Below are positions 1-20,057 of a stretch of DNA of 64,000 nucleotides, piece after piece (the stretch's first letter is position 1; each line of letters opens with the position of its first letter). Under the pieces are notes generated by a model, which was not told the origin of the DNA, searched no databases, and saw only the letters and a program-made list of their open reading frames with translations. This DNA is from Theristus sp. LFF4_11 (lineage: Eukaryota > Nematoda > Chromadorea > Monhysterida > Xyalidae). The stretch is taken from assembly GCA_030248135.1 (NCBI GenBank), contig JASANC010003066.1, positions 20,001 through 84,000 on the forward strand, written 5' to 3'. A program made the translations under genes and the position numbers.

Positions 1-239
1 ACATCGAAACTTGGAAAGTTTTCTCCACTCGGAATGGAAAAAGCCGAAAACGTAACAATATTTGGTGTGCTTGGTGATGGTACAAATGGAGACAAGCTGA
101 GTCGGCCAAGTGTCGTGTCGAGTCGTGGTGCGTCAGTTCACCGCCGTCCGATCGGTTTCCGATTCCGAATCGAATTTTCCTGAAAAAACCATGTGCGGAT
201 TCATCCTGCTCGCAACCAGGCGGGGTATCACTGCGATTA

Positions 240-540
240 GACGTTGCACATCTCCGTGGTACACCATACTGTGACACGCCCTCCGTGGTACACCACACCC
301 TGACACAATGTACCTCCGTAGTACACGACACTTGATATGCCTTTGCGGTGCAACACTCACTGACACAACTCCGTGGTACACCACACACCTCCGTGGTAAG
401 TAACCATACCCTGACATGACTCTGTGGTACACCACACTCTGGCACATCCCTGTGGCTCACAACAGCACGACATACATGTACCTCCGTGATGCACGACAAC
501 CTGGCGCCCCCCCTCGCCGTGGTACACTACACCCTTTTAT
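240..540. repeat. Degenerate minisatellite
   Basis: A run of imperfect short repeats built on CTCCGTGGTACACCACAC, usually followed by CTGACAC. Units are about 25-40 bp and diverged. ORFs crossing it are by-products of the repeat. I see no gene in it. Confidence 0.7.
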
Positions 541-1072
541 GATGTCTGAAGACATCACGAGTGCAATGTGCATGTGTCACATTGTCACCTGTAGTCACTT
601 TAGGCGTTTAGGGAAGAAAATTTCAAAATAACAGACAATCGATGCTCTTATGTTTCAGTGCTGGTGCACATTTAGTGCTCACGGTCAAGATTTGCACAAA
701 AAAATAGATCGTGAAAAAACGCATGAATTATTTGCAACCGTTGGCAACCCCAATTTTATTGCGCTGAACTTTTCGCATGGCACCAGAACAAGAAAGCTTA
801 TTCCGCCGTTTCAACTTGTGTCCGTGAACGCATAAAATACATTTTAACTTCGTTTCATGCTTTGCTGCTGCAGCTACAGCCACACACATTGCTTTGCGTT
901 AACCATTGGAAAATAAACAGTTCCATTTGCTGATTATTTCAAACAAAATTGAGCCGTGCACGCCCTGGCAACAGTTGTGAAATTGCTATTATTTTTAGTG
1001 CAATAAATATTTTTTGTTGGGGTGGTGGTGGTACTGACTGCGAAGAATTATTGAATACAAATGATTTCAGAA
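541..1072. other. No gene seen
   Basis: AT-rich, unique-looking sequence between the minisatellite and the first inverted-repeat element. ORFs are short (61-71 codons) and match no family I recognise. Confidence 0.5.
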
Positions 1073-2095
1073 TTATCTAAAAATGCGTGAGACGCATATA
1101 AAAGGAGGAATATGGCCTTGTGTAAGCAGTGAAAGACTTGGCTCGACAACGCTTTTCAAGTCTCTGATGTGGTACACACGGATACAAGTACATAAGAGTC
1201 ATATTTTTGCACCGTTTATTTATGATTTCGGTTGCACATGGCAACCCTCGTGCTTTGTATTGTAGACAAATGACCTTTCACATTTGCGGATTTCGGGCAT
1301 TTAGCGACCACTAAAACTACTAAAATAACAATCAGACTTTAGCTCGCTGACACTGGTTTGTTCAGGACAAATTGTATCGCAGAAGCATTGCGGAACGCAA
1401 GGTCTCCTGTGGCAAAGGCAATGACTCACGGGACAGACGGTTTATCCTGCCACACTAGTTGAAGGTGACACCGGTAACAAAGGTGAAAATCAACGGAAGA
1501 CAACTCCTTTTTGTCACTGGTGCTGGTGTGTACACAGCGGTGCGTACGTTAACAACAACGATAAAGCTACATGCAGCAATATTTTGCAATTTCTGATGTT
1601 TCTGTTTTTGCACAGAATTTACAGAATTTCGCACATGGCGTGATTTTAGATTAATTCGAAGAGAACAATTAAAAAATAACTTCAAAGTTTTACGCTTTTC
1701 AGCAAAACGAAAACGAAAACGAAAACTTTCGGATTCGCTGCCCTCCGGGGATATAGCGACCGCAGGCCACCGAAACCGAAATCGGGCTAAGATCACTGGT
1801 GCCCCCAGGACAGAGCGGGGCTTAGAGGCTGCCCCCTCACATGCCGAGGGTATTGGTTCCACGGGATGGTGAGCCGTCCATTCCCCAATCCCACCGGAGT
1901 TTGGTACCTTCGGGTTTCCGGAATCGGTGGGGGGCGTGCTTCCAAAAAAACAAACGCGGCGCAAAAATATGACCCTTATGTACTTGTATCCGTGTGTACC
2001 ACATCAGAGACTTGAAAAGCGTTGTCGAGCCAAGTCTTTCACTGCTTACACAAGGCCATATTCCTCCTTTTATATGCGTCTCACGCATTTTTAGA
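1073..2095 (+). mobile_element. Inverted-repeat element, copy A, interrupted by a SINE
   Basis: Arms of about 135 bp lie at 1,073-1,208 and 1,960-2,095 (inverted). Each outer end reads TATCTAAAAATGCG and each inner end GCGCAAAAATATGA or close to it. The interior matches the reverse complement of copy B (2,141-3,180), except that copy A has lost part of it and carries a SINE at about 1,727-1,957. All four arms encode the same open frame, but this follows from the nucleotide identity of the arms and is not evidence of a protein. No transposase is present, so it is a non-autonomous or fold-back type element of unknown superfamily. Confidence 0.8.
1727..1957 (+). mobile_element. tRNA-derived SINE, 5'-truncated copy
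   Basis: About 230 bp matching the body and 3' end of the full-length SINE at 51,499-51,863 (which lies on the minus strand), starting at the shared GGATTCGCTGCCCT and ending in an A-rich tail near CGTGCTTCCAAAAAAAC. The tRNA-like head is absent. It sits inside inverted-repeat element copy A and so inserted after it. Confidence 0.8.
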
Positions 2096-2140
2096 TAATA
2101 TTCTGACTTTTACATAAGCCCCGAAGGTCGGACCAAAATC

Positions 2141-3180
2141 ACAATTATCTAAAAATGCGGGAGACGCATATAAAAGGAGGAATATGGCCTTGTGTAAGCA
2201 GTGAAAGACTTGGCTCGACAACGCTTTTCAAGTCTCTGATGTGGTACACACGGATACAAGTACATAAGAGTCATATTTTTGCGCCGCGTTTGTTGTTTAA
2301 AAGCTTGCAGAAAAGCGTAAAAACTTTGAAGTTATCTAGATATTTTTCAATTGTCCTCTTCAGTTTAGTCTAAAATCACATCATGTGCGAAATTCTGTAC
2401 AGCATGGCCGAATAAATGAGGCAGTCAATCAAGGCGGGATTAGTCGCTGACTAGGAGTTGTCTTTTTCAAAAATGCCAACATAATTTCCAATCATGTGTG
2501 CAAGGGAGAAAGAATGAACAGAATAATACGGATAATCCATTAGTTTAAAAAAACGCGTCAAATTTGGTATACAATTTGGTTTCTGAACTTCTTTTTCTTT
2601 TATTCAAAATTCGCGCGCTCCTTGCACCCTGAAAAAAGCTGCCATGTTTAATCGGCTATACTGTAAATTCTGTGCAAAAAAAACAGAAACATCAGAGATT
2701 GCAAAACATTTCTGCATGTAGCTTTATCGTTGTTGCTAACGTACGCACCGCTGTGCATACAGCAGCACCAGTGCAAAAAGTGTTGTCTTCCGTTGATTTT
2801 CACCCTTTTTACCAAACTCTTGTGACAGGATAAACCGGTGAGTCATTGCCACAGAAGGAGACCTTGCGTTCCCAATGCCTCTGCGATACACTTTGTGCAA
2901 ACCAGTGTCAGCGATCTAAAGTCTGATCGTTATTTTAGTGGTTTTAGAGGTTGCTAAATGCTAGAAAAAAACAAACGTGAAAGTTTCATTTGTCTACAAT
3001 GTACGAGGGTTGCCACTTGCAACCGAAATAAAGAATAAACGGCGCAAAAATATGACTCTTATGTACTTGTATCCGTGTGTACCACATCAGAGACTTGAAA
3101 AGCGTTGTCGAGCCAAGTCTTTCACTGCTTACACAAGGCCATATTCCTCCTTTTATATGCGTCTCCCGCATTTTTAGATA
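2141..3180 (-). mobile_element. Inverted-repeat element, copy B, interior inverted relative to copy A
   Basis: The same element as copy A without the SINE. The interior is in the opposite orientation, yet the 45 bp just outside the right arm (ATTCTGACTTTTACATAAGC onward) is the same and in the same orientation after both copies. This fits a tandem duplication followed by inversion between the arms of one copy. Central sequence matches copy A at 90% or so by eye, including a segment around 2,690-2,800. Confidence 0.8.
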
Positions 3181-3226
3181 ATATTCTGACTTTTACATAA
3201 GCCCCAAAGGTCGGACCAAAATCACA

Positions 3227-5044
3227 ATACGTTGGTCACACATTCTTCTAAACCCCGGACAACTCAGGTTTTTCATTTTTCGTTTTTTAGGCCAATTTCG
3301 TCTATGCTATTTCTACGGCCGATTCGCCCAAAATCGTCACGATTCAGTACCTAGAATTGCTCACATAAGAAAACTGACCCAAAAGCCGTGATCGGCGCAA
3401 TGAATTACCATGGAAAACACCGTTTTTTTGTTTTTCATTTCTGGACCGATTTCGCCAATTTCCACGGCCGATTCGCCCGAAATCGTCACGATTCAGTATC
3501 TAGAGTTGCTCACATAAAAAACTAACTCAAAATCCGTAATCAGTGCATTGAATTACCATGGAAAACGCCGTTTTCTTGTTTTTCATTTCTGGACCGATTT
3601 CGCCAATTTCCACGGCCGATTCGCCCGAAATCGTCACGATTCCGTATCTAGAGTTGCTCACATGAAAAAACTAACACAAAATCCGTGATCAGTGCATTTA
3701 ATTACCATGGAAAACACCGTTTTTTTGTTTTTCATTTCTGGACCGATTTCGCCAATTTCCACGGCCGATTCGCGCGAAATCGTCACGATTCAGTATCTAG
3801 AGTTGCTCACATAAAAAACTAACCCAAAATCCGTAATCAGTGCATTGAATTACCTTGGAAAACGTTGTTTTCTTGTTTTTCATTTCTGGACCAATTACGC
3901 TATTTCCACGGCCGATTTGCCCGAAATCGTCACGATTCGCTATCTAGAGTTGCTTACATAAGAAAACTAACCCAAAATCTGTTATCAGCGCATTGAATTA
4001 CCATGGAAAACACCGTTTTTTTGGTTTTTCATTTCTGGACCGATTTCGCTAGTTTCCACGGCCGATTCGCCCGAAATCGTCACGATTCAGTATCTAGAGT
4101 TGCTCACATATAAAAAACTAACCCAAAATTCGTGATCAGCGCATTGAATTACCCTCGAAAACACCTTTTTCTTGTTTTTCGTTTCTGGACCGATTTCGCC
4201 AATTTCCACGGCCGATTCGCCCGAAATCGTCACGATTCAGCATCAACAGTTGCTCACGTAAGAAAACTAACCCAATATCGGTGATCAGCGCATTGAATTA
4301 CCCTGGAAAACATTTTTTTCTTGTTTTTCGTTTCTGGACCGATTTCGCCGATTTCCACGGCCGATTCGCCCGACATCGTCACGATTCAGCATCCAGAGTT
4401 GCTTGCATAAAAAACTAACCCAAAATTCGTGATCAGCGCATTGAATTACCCTGGAAAACACCCTTTTCTTGTTTTTCGTTTCTGGACCGATTTCGCCAAC
4501 TTCCACGGCCGATTCGCCCGAAATCGTCACGATTCAGCATCTAGAGTTGCTCACGTAAGAAAACTAACCCGAAATTCGTGATCAGCGCATTGAATTACTC
4601 TGGAAAACACCGTTTTCTTGTTTTTCGTTTCTGGACCGATTTCGCCAATTTCGACGGCCGATTCGCCCGAAATCGTCACGATTCGGTATCTAGAGTTGCT
4701 CACATAAGAAAACTAACCCAAAATCCGTGATCAGCGCATTGAATTACCCTGGAAAACACCCTTTTCTTGTTTTTCGTTTCTGGACCGATTTCGCCAACTT
4801 CCACGGCCGATTCGCCCGAAATCGTCACGATTCGGTATCTAGAGTTGCTCACGTAAGAAAACTAACCCAAAATCCGTGATCAGCGCATTGAATTACCCTG
4901 GAAAACAATCTTTTCTTGTTTTTCGTTTCTGGACCGATTTCGCCAATTTCGACGGCCGATTCGCCCGAAATCGTCACGATTCAGCATCTAGAGTTGCTCA
5001 CGTAAGAAAACTAACCCAAAATCCGTGATCAGCGCATTGAATTA
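3227..5044. repeat. 149-bp satellite, array 1
   Basis: About 12 tandem copies of a 149-bp unit, recognisable by GAATTACCCTGGAAAACACC and CGGCCGATTCGCCCGAAATC. Units toward the left end are more diverged (ATGG instead of CTGG) and the first differs most, a typical pattern for array edges. No coding content. Confidence 0.95.
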
Positions 5045-5744
5045 CTACGGACTAGACCTTTTTCCTACTATTTTTCGCAGCTCAGACAAAATTTGTAAGA
5101 GTGAAAAACTGATACCCAGTCAAAATGCTACGAACTTTCAAAGAATGCACAATTTTGACTCAAAAAAGTGCCCGGGCAAAAAAATTAACTAAATTTTCAA
5201 AAAATACGGATGAAATTACCCTAGGAAACATTTTTGTTCAACTGTGAAAGTGTCCCAGCTAAAAATTGAAAGGGCGAACACTTAAAACCAGGTGAAAACC
5301 CTCCGAACAATTAAAAATGCCCAATTTTTACCCAAAAACAGGGTCGGGGTAAAAAATTAACCCAATTTTCAAAATCTCCGGGTGGAATTACCCCAGGGAA
5401 CATTTTTGTTCGACTGTGAAAGTGTCGCAGGCAAAAATTGAAAGGGCGAACACATGTTGATTACATACCTGAAAAAAAAAGGACAAAGGGAAAGAAGTAA
5501 CACTGTTTTCAGAATAGGTTTTTCGTGTCTACAGCGTATGAAAAGTAGTCGGATAAAAATTTTTTCGCGGCTCCAAGCACAACTTTGGGTGTTCGTTTCG
5601 TGTGCACGGAACCAAGTTTGTGGCTTATACTATGCTCGCAGGACGCAGCGAGCAAATTTGAAAAAAGCGCGCGAGGGGATAACGGCTCATATTATGCGTG
5701 ATGCGCTCTCCGCTCGCTACGCTCGCTCGCGCATCCGCATGATT
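5045..5744. repeat. Satellite spacer, copy 1
   Basis: About 700 bp joining the two satellite arrays and repeated after array 2. It holds two copies of a roughly 172-bp sub-repeat around AACTGTGAAAGTGTC, then a GC-rich tail with a hairpin-forming GATGCGC...GCGCATC and repeated CGCTCG. The 116-codon ORF across the right part is not conserved in the second copy and is unlikely to be a gene. Confidence 0.85.
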
Positions 5745-7404
5745 CGTTGGTCACACATTCTTCTAAACCCCGGACAACTCAGGTTTTTCATTTTTCGTTT
5801 TTAGGCCGATTTCTCCTATGCCATTTCTACGGCCGATTCCCCAAAATCGTCACGATTCAGTACCTAGAATCGCTCACAAAAGAAAAACTGACCCAAAAGC
5901 CGTGATCGGCGTAATGAATTACCATGGAAAACACCGTTTTCTTGTTTTTCATTTCTGGACCGGTTTCGCTAAATTCCACGGCCGATTCACCATAAATCGT
6001 CACGATTCAGTATCTAGAGTTGCTCATACAAGAAAACTAACCCAAAATCCGTGATCAGCACATTGAATTACCCTGGAAAAACCGTTTTCTCGTTTTTCAT
6101 TTCTGGACCGATTTCGCCAATTTCCACGGCCGATTCGCCCGAAATCGTCACGATTCAGTATCTAAAGTTGCTCACGTAAGAAAACTAACCCAAAATTCGT
6201 GATCAGCGGATTGAATTACCCTGGAAAACACCCTTTTCTTGTTTTTCGTTCCTGGACCAATTTCGCCAACTTCCACGGCCGATTCGCCCGAAATCGTCAC
6301 GATTCAGCATCTAGAGTTGCTCACGTAAGAAAACTAACCCAAAATTCGTGATCAGCGCATTGAATTACCCTGGAAAACACCCTTTTCTTGTTTTTCGTTT
6401 CTGGACCGATTTCGCCAACTTCCACGGCCGATTCGCCCGAAATCGTCACGATTCAGCATCTAGAGTTGCTCACGTAAGAAAACTAACCCAAAATCCGTGA
6501 TCAGCGCATTGAATTACCCTGGAAAACACCCTTTTCTTGTTTTTCGTTTCTGGACCGATTTCGCCAACTTCCACGGCCGATTCGCCCGAAATCGTCACGA
6601 TTCAGCATCTAGAGTTGCTCACGTAAGAAAACTAACCCAAAATCCGTGATCAGCGCATTGAATTACCCTGGAAAACACCCTTTTCTTGTTTTTCGTTTCT
6701 GGACCGATTTCGCCAACTTCCACGGCCGATTCGCCCGAAATCGTCACGATTCAGCATCTAGAGTTGCTCACGTAAGAAAACTAACCCAAAATCCGTGATC
6801 AGCGCATTGAATTACCCTGGAAAACACGCTTTTCTTGTTTTTCGTTTCTGGACCGATTTCGCCAACTTCCACGCCCGATTCGCCCGAAATCGTCACGATT
6901 CAGCGTCTAGAGTTGCTCACGTAAGAAAACTAACCCAAAATTCGTGATCAGCGCATTGAATTACCCTGGAAAACACCCTTTTCTTGTTTTTCGTTTCTGG
7001 ACCGATTTCGCCAACTTCCACGGCCGATTCGCCCGAAATCGTCACGATTCAGCATCTAGAGTTGCTCACGTAAGAAAACTAACCCAAAATTCGTGATCAG
7101 CGCATTGAATTACCCTGGAAAACACCCTTTTCTTGTTTTTCGTTTCTGGACCGATTTCGCCAATTTCCACGGCCGATTCGCCCGAAATCGTCACGATTCA
7201 GCATCTAGAGTTGCTCGCGTAAGAAAACTAACCCAAAATTCGTGATCAGCGCATTGAATTACCCTGGAAAACACCCTTTTCTTGTTTTTCGTTTCTGGAC
7301 CGATTTCGCCAACTTCCACGGCCGATTCGCCCGAAATCGTCACGATTCAGCATCTAGAGTTGCTCACGTAAGAAAACTATCCCAAAATCCGTGATCAGCG
7401 TATT
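5745..7404. repeat. 149-bp satellite, array 2
   Basis: About 11 further copies of the 149-bp unit in the same orientation. The array starts with the same leader as array 1 (CGTTGGTCACACATTCTTCT). Several consecutive units from about 6,200 to 7,400 are almost identical, so this part was amplified recently. Confidence 0.95.
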
Positions 7405-8277
7405 GAATTCCTACGGACTAAACATTTCTGCTATTTTTCGTAGCTCAGACAAAATTTGTAAGACTGAAAAAATGATACCCAGTCAAAATGCTACGAATTT
7501 TCAAAAAATGCACAATTTTGACCCAAAAAATGCCCGGGCAAAAAATAAACTAAATTTTCAGAATCTACGGATGAATTTACCCGAGGAAAAATTCTTGTTC
7601 AACTGTGAAAGTGTCCCAGCTAAAAATTGAAAGGGCGAACACTTAAAACCAGGTGACAACCCTGCGAACTTTCAAAAAAGCCCAATTTTTACCCCAAAAA
7701 GGGGTCGGGGCAAAAAATTAACTCATTTTTCCAAATCTACGGATGAAATTACCCTAGGAAACATTTTTCTTCAACTGTGAAAGTGTCCCAGCTAAAAATT
7801 GAAAGGGCGAACACTTGAAACCCGGTGAAAACGCTGCGAACTTTTAAAAATGCCCAAATTTTTACCCAAAAAAGTGGTCGGGGCAAAAAATTAACCCATT
7901 TTTCCAAATCTACGGATGAAATTACCCCAGGAAACATTCTTGCTAGACTGTGAACGTGTCGCAGGTAAAAACTGAAAGCGCGAACACATGTTGATTACAT
8001 ACCGGAAAAAAAAAGAGATAGAAAAATAAGTAACACTGTTTTCAGAATAGGTTTTTCGTGTCTACAGCGTATGAAAAGTAGTCGGATAAAAATTTTTTCG
8101 CGGCTCCAAGCACAACTTTGGGTGTTCGTTTCGTGTGCACAGAACCAAGTTTGTGGCTTATACTATGCTCGCTGGAGGAAGCGAGCAAATTTGAAAAACG
8201 CGCGCGAGAGGATAACGGCTCATATAATGCGTGATGCGCTGTCCGCTCGCTGACGCTCGCTCGCGCATCCGCATGAT
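7405..8277. repeat. Satellite spacer, copy 2
   Basis: Matches the first spacer but is about 170 bp longer because it has three copies of the 172-bp sub-repeat instead of two. It ends in the same GC-rich CGCTCG/GCGCATCC tail. Array plus spacer therefore form a higher-order unit of about 2.5 kb present twice. Confidence 0.85.
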
Positions 8278-8872
8278 GCAAATGTGCCCAAACTGCAATG
8301 CGTGCGCGCGCCCCGCAAAAATGCTGAGTGCTATTGTTAAGTTTATGTGCAACAACGTTCTCGGGTATAAGCAGACCGTCAAAACGCTCTAAACTACGAC
8401 CATTTTCAACCGTGTTTCAGTTTGAAATCTAAAAAGCTAATTGGTTTCACGCGAATATTGTTTTGCCGTTTGAGTGCACTTTCAAAGACACGCACAAATG
8501 TTGAAATCAGCGTTTGTGTCCGTTGTAACGTTAAAAAATTGGTTTCAATCGTTCGCTGGCAACCTTTATACACCAGGAGGTTTACAAGGATCGTCTTTAT
8601 CTGTTTCCTGCTTTCGGATTCTAGCAGATATAAACTTTTTGCAGTGCATTCTCCCAGTGGACGCATGAACGCAGCATTATCTGGCTTTGCATTGGGCCCG
8701 TTCGCATTATGTATGTCTCTGAGCAAACATCGTTTACTTTGCTTGTCCCATAAGCTCCCAGTTTTACGGTGTTCCGTTTTTGCTTTTGTTTGCGTTTGCA
8801 TAGTTGCAACTTGCAAAAAGTGCACGTCGTTACAGCGGTGTGAAACGCTTGGCATTGTGAACCGCTAACACC
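8278..8872. other. No gene supported
   Basis: Two overlapping ORFs of about 148 codons on opposite strands (8,422-8,868 and 8,406-8,855) cover the same bases. Neither resembles a known family, and opposing open frames of equal length suggest chance openness. Confidence 0.4.
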
Positions 8873-9016
8873 ATAAAAAGGTGTCCGCCTGGGGGTCCGG
8901 CGTATTACCCCGGAAAATAAAAGTGGCCCAAATCGCCGGGGTGCAATGTATTTATGCCCCTTTTATTTTTGGGACAACAAGATAGAACACCAGCCAGATG
9001 GACACCCTTTTTTATA
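8873..9016. mobile_element. MITE with GGTGTCC ends
   Basis: A short element with inverted ends AAAAAGGTGTCCGCCTGG and its near complement CCAGCCAGATGGACACCC. The centre contains AATAAAAGTGGCCCAAA. Related ends or cores occur at 15,212-15,368, 21,633-21,800 and 24,258-24,375, so it belongs to a local family. Superfamily unknown. Confidence 0.65.
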
Positions 9017-9752
9017 GTTTAATCTAGTTTTTTTTCTCAAATCACTATCCTTGAGTCTGGCTTTTTCGTTTTGTTTCATAAAACACACACAATTGCGTTG
9101 CCCACAATGAGCCAAAGAACTTTTAATTAGTTTGTTCCCAATTTGCATATAAATTGTTTGTTTTTTGTTTCTTTTTCAGTTTCTCTGTGGCAGCGTCGAC
9201 TTGACACACTGCGCAACTTTAGTGTTTTCGATGGCTCTCGCTTGTTTGCAGTTTTCCGGTTCAAAAGCTGATTGGCAAAAGAATGACACACATCGCTGCC
9301 CCATCCAAAGGACGAGCCACTGGAAAAAACTGTTTGCGTTCCGGACTGACGCTGGATGGCACAAAAAACGTTAAAGAAACAAAAGAGATTACTTGAACTT
9401 GACAACTGAAAACAAAGCAATAAAACTGCGACCACTATTTTGTGTTTAGTCTGTACCATTGCTTCCTGGATTACGATACAATCATTCACTGGCAAATTTC
9501 GGTGCGATGTGCTGATTGGTTTTGGGCATCATGTTAGGCCAAAATAGACGCCCAAAACTGACTATGATTAATTTTGAAACGGTTTGGTTGCTTTTAAGAT
9601 TGAGCATTTTGTAAAATCTTGTTGTTTTGATTTTTAATTTTTGCAGGAAAACAGGAAAAAAGAAGCAGATTCAATTTTTTCGGTTACTCATATTGCAGTA
9701 ATGATCGTAATGGGCAATATTTGAAATAGCACTGGAAAACAGAAGATATAAA
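9017..9752. other. Upstream region of the TMEM151-like gene
   Basis: No gene or clear repeat seen. It should hold the promoter and 5' UTR of the gene starting at 9,753; GATATAAA sits just before the ATG, but no core promoter can be assigned with confidence. Confidence 0.4.
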
Positions 9753-17448
<7,696 letters not shown>

Positions 17449-18269
17449 TCGGGCGGCAAACGTGCACTGCGATGATGCCGTGTGCATCCAATCAATCGTG
17501 TGTCTTCCTTCACGATCTTGCCACCATTCATTGTTACGCAAAAACGGCTAGGGCTCCGGCTACATGCAGTAGATGCCCGGCCAAGCTGTTCCTGGGCAAT
17601 GTATTTCTGGTGCTACTAATACAGTTACTATACTACTGTTACATTATGCACACTAGTATGTAGCACTATACACTACTACTGCTACTAGCCCTCGAATACT
17701 TTTGCGTGAGATATTCACCGTTTTTTTCGTTATGTTTTTAGCCATTAGCAGTGCGTACAACGTATGCGTTTGCTATCGCACATGGTGCATTAGCGCAAAA
17801 CAACGTGTTTCATGTTGTTCGAAGTTGATATCATTTGCGCAGGTCAAAATGACTTCTATCAACAATCACTTTTTCATTGCGGTGCATTCAGTTTAGTTTT
17901 GTTTTTTCTCAGCATCTGAGCCGATTTGAAAACAATTCGACGGAAATTAGCAAAAGCTAGGGTAAGGATTTTTCACTGGTTTGCCCAAATTGGCTGAGCT
18001 GTTGCATTCTTTCATAATCACTCACTTTGTCATGTAACACCCTTTTTTATTTTTCAAAAACCGATGAAAATGATGGTGCCATTTATAAAAGTCAACGATC
18101 AGCGAAATGCGCAAAAAAAAATTTAATAAAATAAAATTGATGCCTGAAACAGTCTGGAGCATGACATTTTCGCAAAAGCCAGTCTGAATGGCTCGTTCAT
18201 TTGCCAGCCAGTTCGTATTGTGGTCCCGTAGTTTTGTCTCAAACTTTTTATCGCGTCACATTCAAAAAT
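17449..18269. other. Intergenic region between convergent genes
   Basis: Contains the 3' UTR of the TMEM151-like gene, a CTACTACTGCTAC-type simple repeat near 17,610-17,690 and otherwise AT-rich sequence. No gene seen. Confidence 0.5.
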
Positions 18270-20057
18270 TTATGCTTTGGTTTGCTCATTTGAGTAATAA
18301 TCGTATGTTGTTTCATCCTGACTGTACGTCGAACACGTGGGCGTGCTGCCGAATTTCACTTTGATCACCCAAATCTCGTTTGCAGTCAGCCGTCTGTCGT
18401 TTACGGTGGTCACCTGGCGACAGTGGCTGCCACTTGGCACACCGTCTGGCTCGTCTGCTCGCTTTGCACTGATCGGCTTCTCAATGCTGCCTCTGGTTGC
18501 ACGCAGATGCAGGAAGTATCTGATCAGAATGTAGCAGAACGCACCCTGAAAAAACATGCAGCCAATGTTTTGTTTTCACTCTACACTCAAACAAAAACTT
18601 CGACAGAAATATCAGCAGAACCTTGGTACTGTACATACAGTGTGTTTGTAACTCAACAAATCAGCAGCTCACGGTGCATGCGAGAAAAAAATTCAGCGCT
18701 GTACCGTTGGTAGCTCAACAGACCTGTTCGCTTTTTTCGGTTGAGTTTTTTTTTTCATATTTTAGTGCAGACAAATATGGTTTAAAGAACCCAAAATCTG
18801 TCCACCTACATTTCAAACACACGCACGTTCACCTGTATCACGGCCAGTGGTTGCATGAACGGATTCAAGGTGGCCACCGTGTACGCAATCAGGCAAGCAG
18901 CCATCGCACAGTAAGGCAGCACTGCCCAGGCGCACTTTTTCCTGATGGCACCGACGTAGAGTGTGACGGCGACCAGGGCATGCACTGTGAACGCAGCGAA
19001 CAGACCAACCGGGAAAATGCCTGTGCAAAGAGGCAGTGACTGCAATGTTAGAAACTGTGCCAGTTGAGAGTACACACATAGTTTAGTTATAGCTAACTTC
19101 GTTTAAGTTTAGATTAAGTTTGGTTAAGCTTAGTTACAACTGAAAACAATGTATCCCTTACCAACGTTTTTCGTCAATAGTGAAACGAACAGTCCAATGG
19201 TGAACACAGCGACAATGAGCTGCAATGAAAGCCACTTGACACCTCCATGGGCACTTTCGGGCCGACACATTTGAATAAACAAGCGATGCATATGAATTGT
19301 GCGACACTAAATGCCTATTGTCGCATAAAGTATGTTTGTTTCAACCTGTCACTTTTTCCGCAGAATACAGAGCTCGCTAAAAAACTGAACGGGACCGGAG
19401 TTGCAAGAAAATATGTCATATCACCCACAAATGAAGAGTTTGCTTTCAATCAAACACGATACGTTCGTTCTTCTCACTGTAATTCAAAGCTTCGCATGGT
19501 CTGCATTCAGCGAAAAAAGTGCCACGTTCAAACAAACCTACTACGTACGTGCACTTTGCTGATCACGTTTGCCAGCGCTGCGAATGTGGTGCGTCTACCG
19601 CAGAACGTCACTTGCCCATTGGCAGCATGCGACGGCCGACACCGTGGACTGTGCACTCCATTCAGTCGCATTGTTCTCAGTTGCTTTATGGTACTGCACC
19701 TTGCGTTTGTATACAAAAATGAGTTGCGCACCTTTTCTATGTTTGTACGACAGTGAAAACGCAAAATTTCAGAATCTGCAACAACGTAGTGGAACACGGC
19801 GGGGCTGTTCCAACGCAATAGCTCGACCTGCGGCAACCATCAGCATGCCTGGCCTTTGGAAGAGCGACATAAAACACAATGTGGCATAAGTATACGTACA
19901 ACGGTGACCAATTACGGCCAATATGCGGACGCATCTAACTGAATTGGCGCGCTGAAACAAAAAAAAACAAGCAAAACTGTAGCGGATGGTGGAACATTGC
20001 GGTAATCACCGAAGCGCACACACGATGCACAAAAGCTGAGACTGGGTGGAAGTCCAT
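18270..20057 (-). CDS. Small multi-pass membrane protein, family not recognised
   Basis: A five-exon minus-strand model fits splice signals and phase throughout: 20057-20010, 19951-19828, 19242-19162, 19020-18833, 18545-18270, giving about 238 residues. Hydrophobic segments include IVAVFTIGLFVSLL (exon 3), PVGLFAAFTVHALVAVTLYV and PYCAMAACLIAYTVATL (exon 4), and FCYILIRYFLHLR at the start of exon 5, followed by a polar, Ser/Thr/Tyr-rich tail. This suggests four or five membrane passes and a cytoplasmic C-terminus, like many small tetra-spanning proteins. The weakest point is the exon 3 acceptor at 19,242, which has little pyrimidine tract; a stronger AG inside the exon would shift the frame. 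Intron 2 carries a MITE. Convergent with the TMEM151-like gene and divergent from the protease gene. I cannot assign a function. Confidence 0.65.
19330..19545. mobile_element. MITE with AGTATGTTTG ends
   Basis: Begins AGTATGTTTGTTTCAACC and ends near CAAACAAACCTACTACG. Its interior shares CAGAATACAGAGCTCGC and GGAGTTGCAAGAA with the element in intron 9 of the TMEM151-like gene. Confidence 0.65.

Noticed and set aside
1083..3171. Four near-identical 60-70 codon ORFs
   Set aside because: They are the four copies of one inverted-repeat arm; nucleotide identity, including untranslated bases, explains their likeness.
5454..5804. 116-codon ORF in the first satellite spacer
   Set aside because: The equivalent region of the second spacer (8,071-8,253) breaks the frame, so the ORF is not conserved between copies.
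3227..7404. CRISPR-like array
   Set aside because: Units are contiguous 149-bp satellites without unique spacers, in a eukaryotic genome.
8406..8868. Two overlapping ORFs of about 148 codons on opposite strands
   Set aside because: No recognisable domain, equal openness on both strands, no splice or context support.
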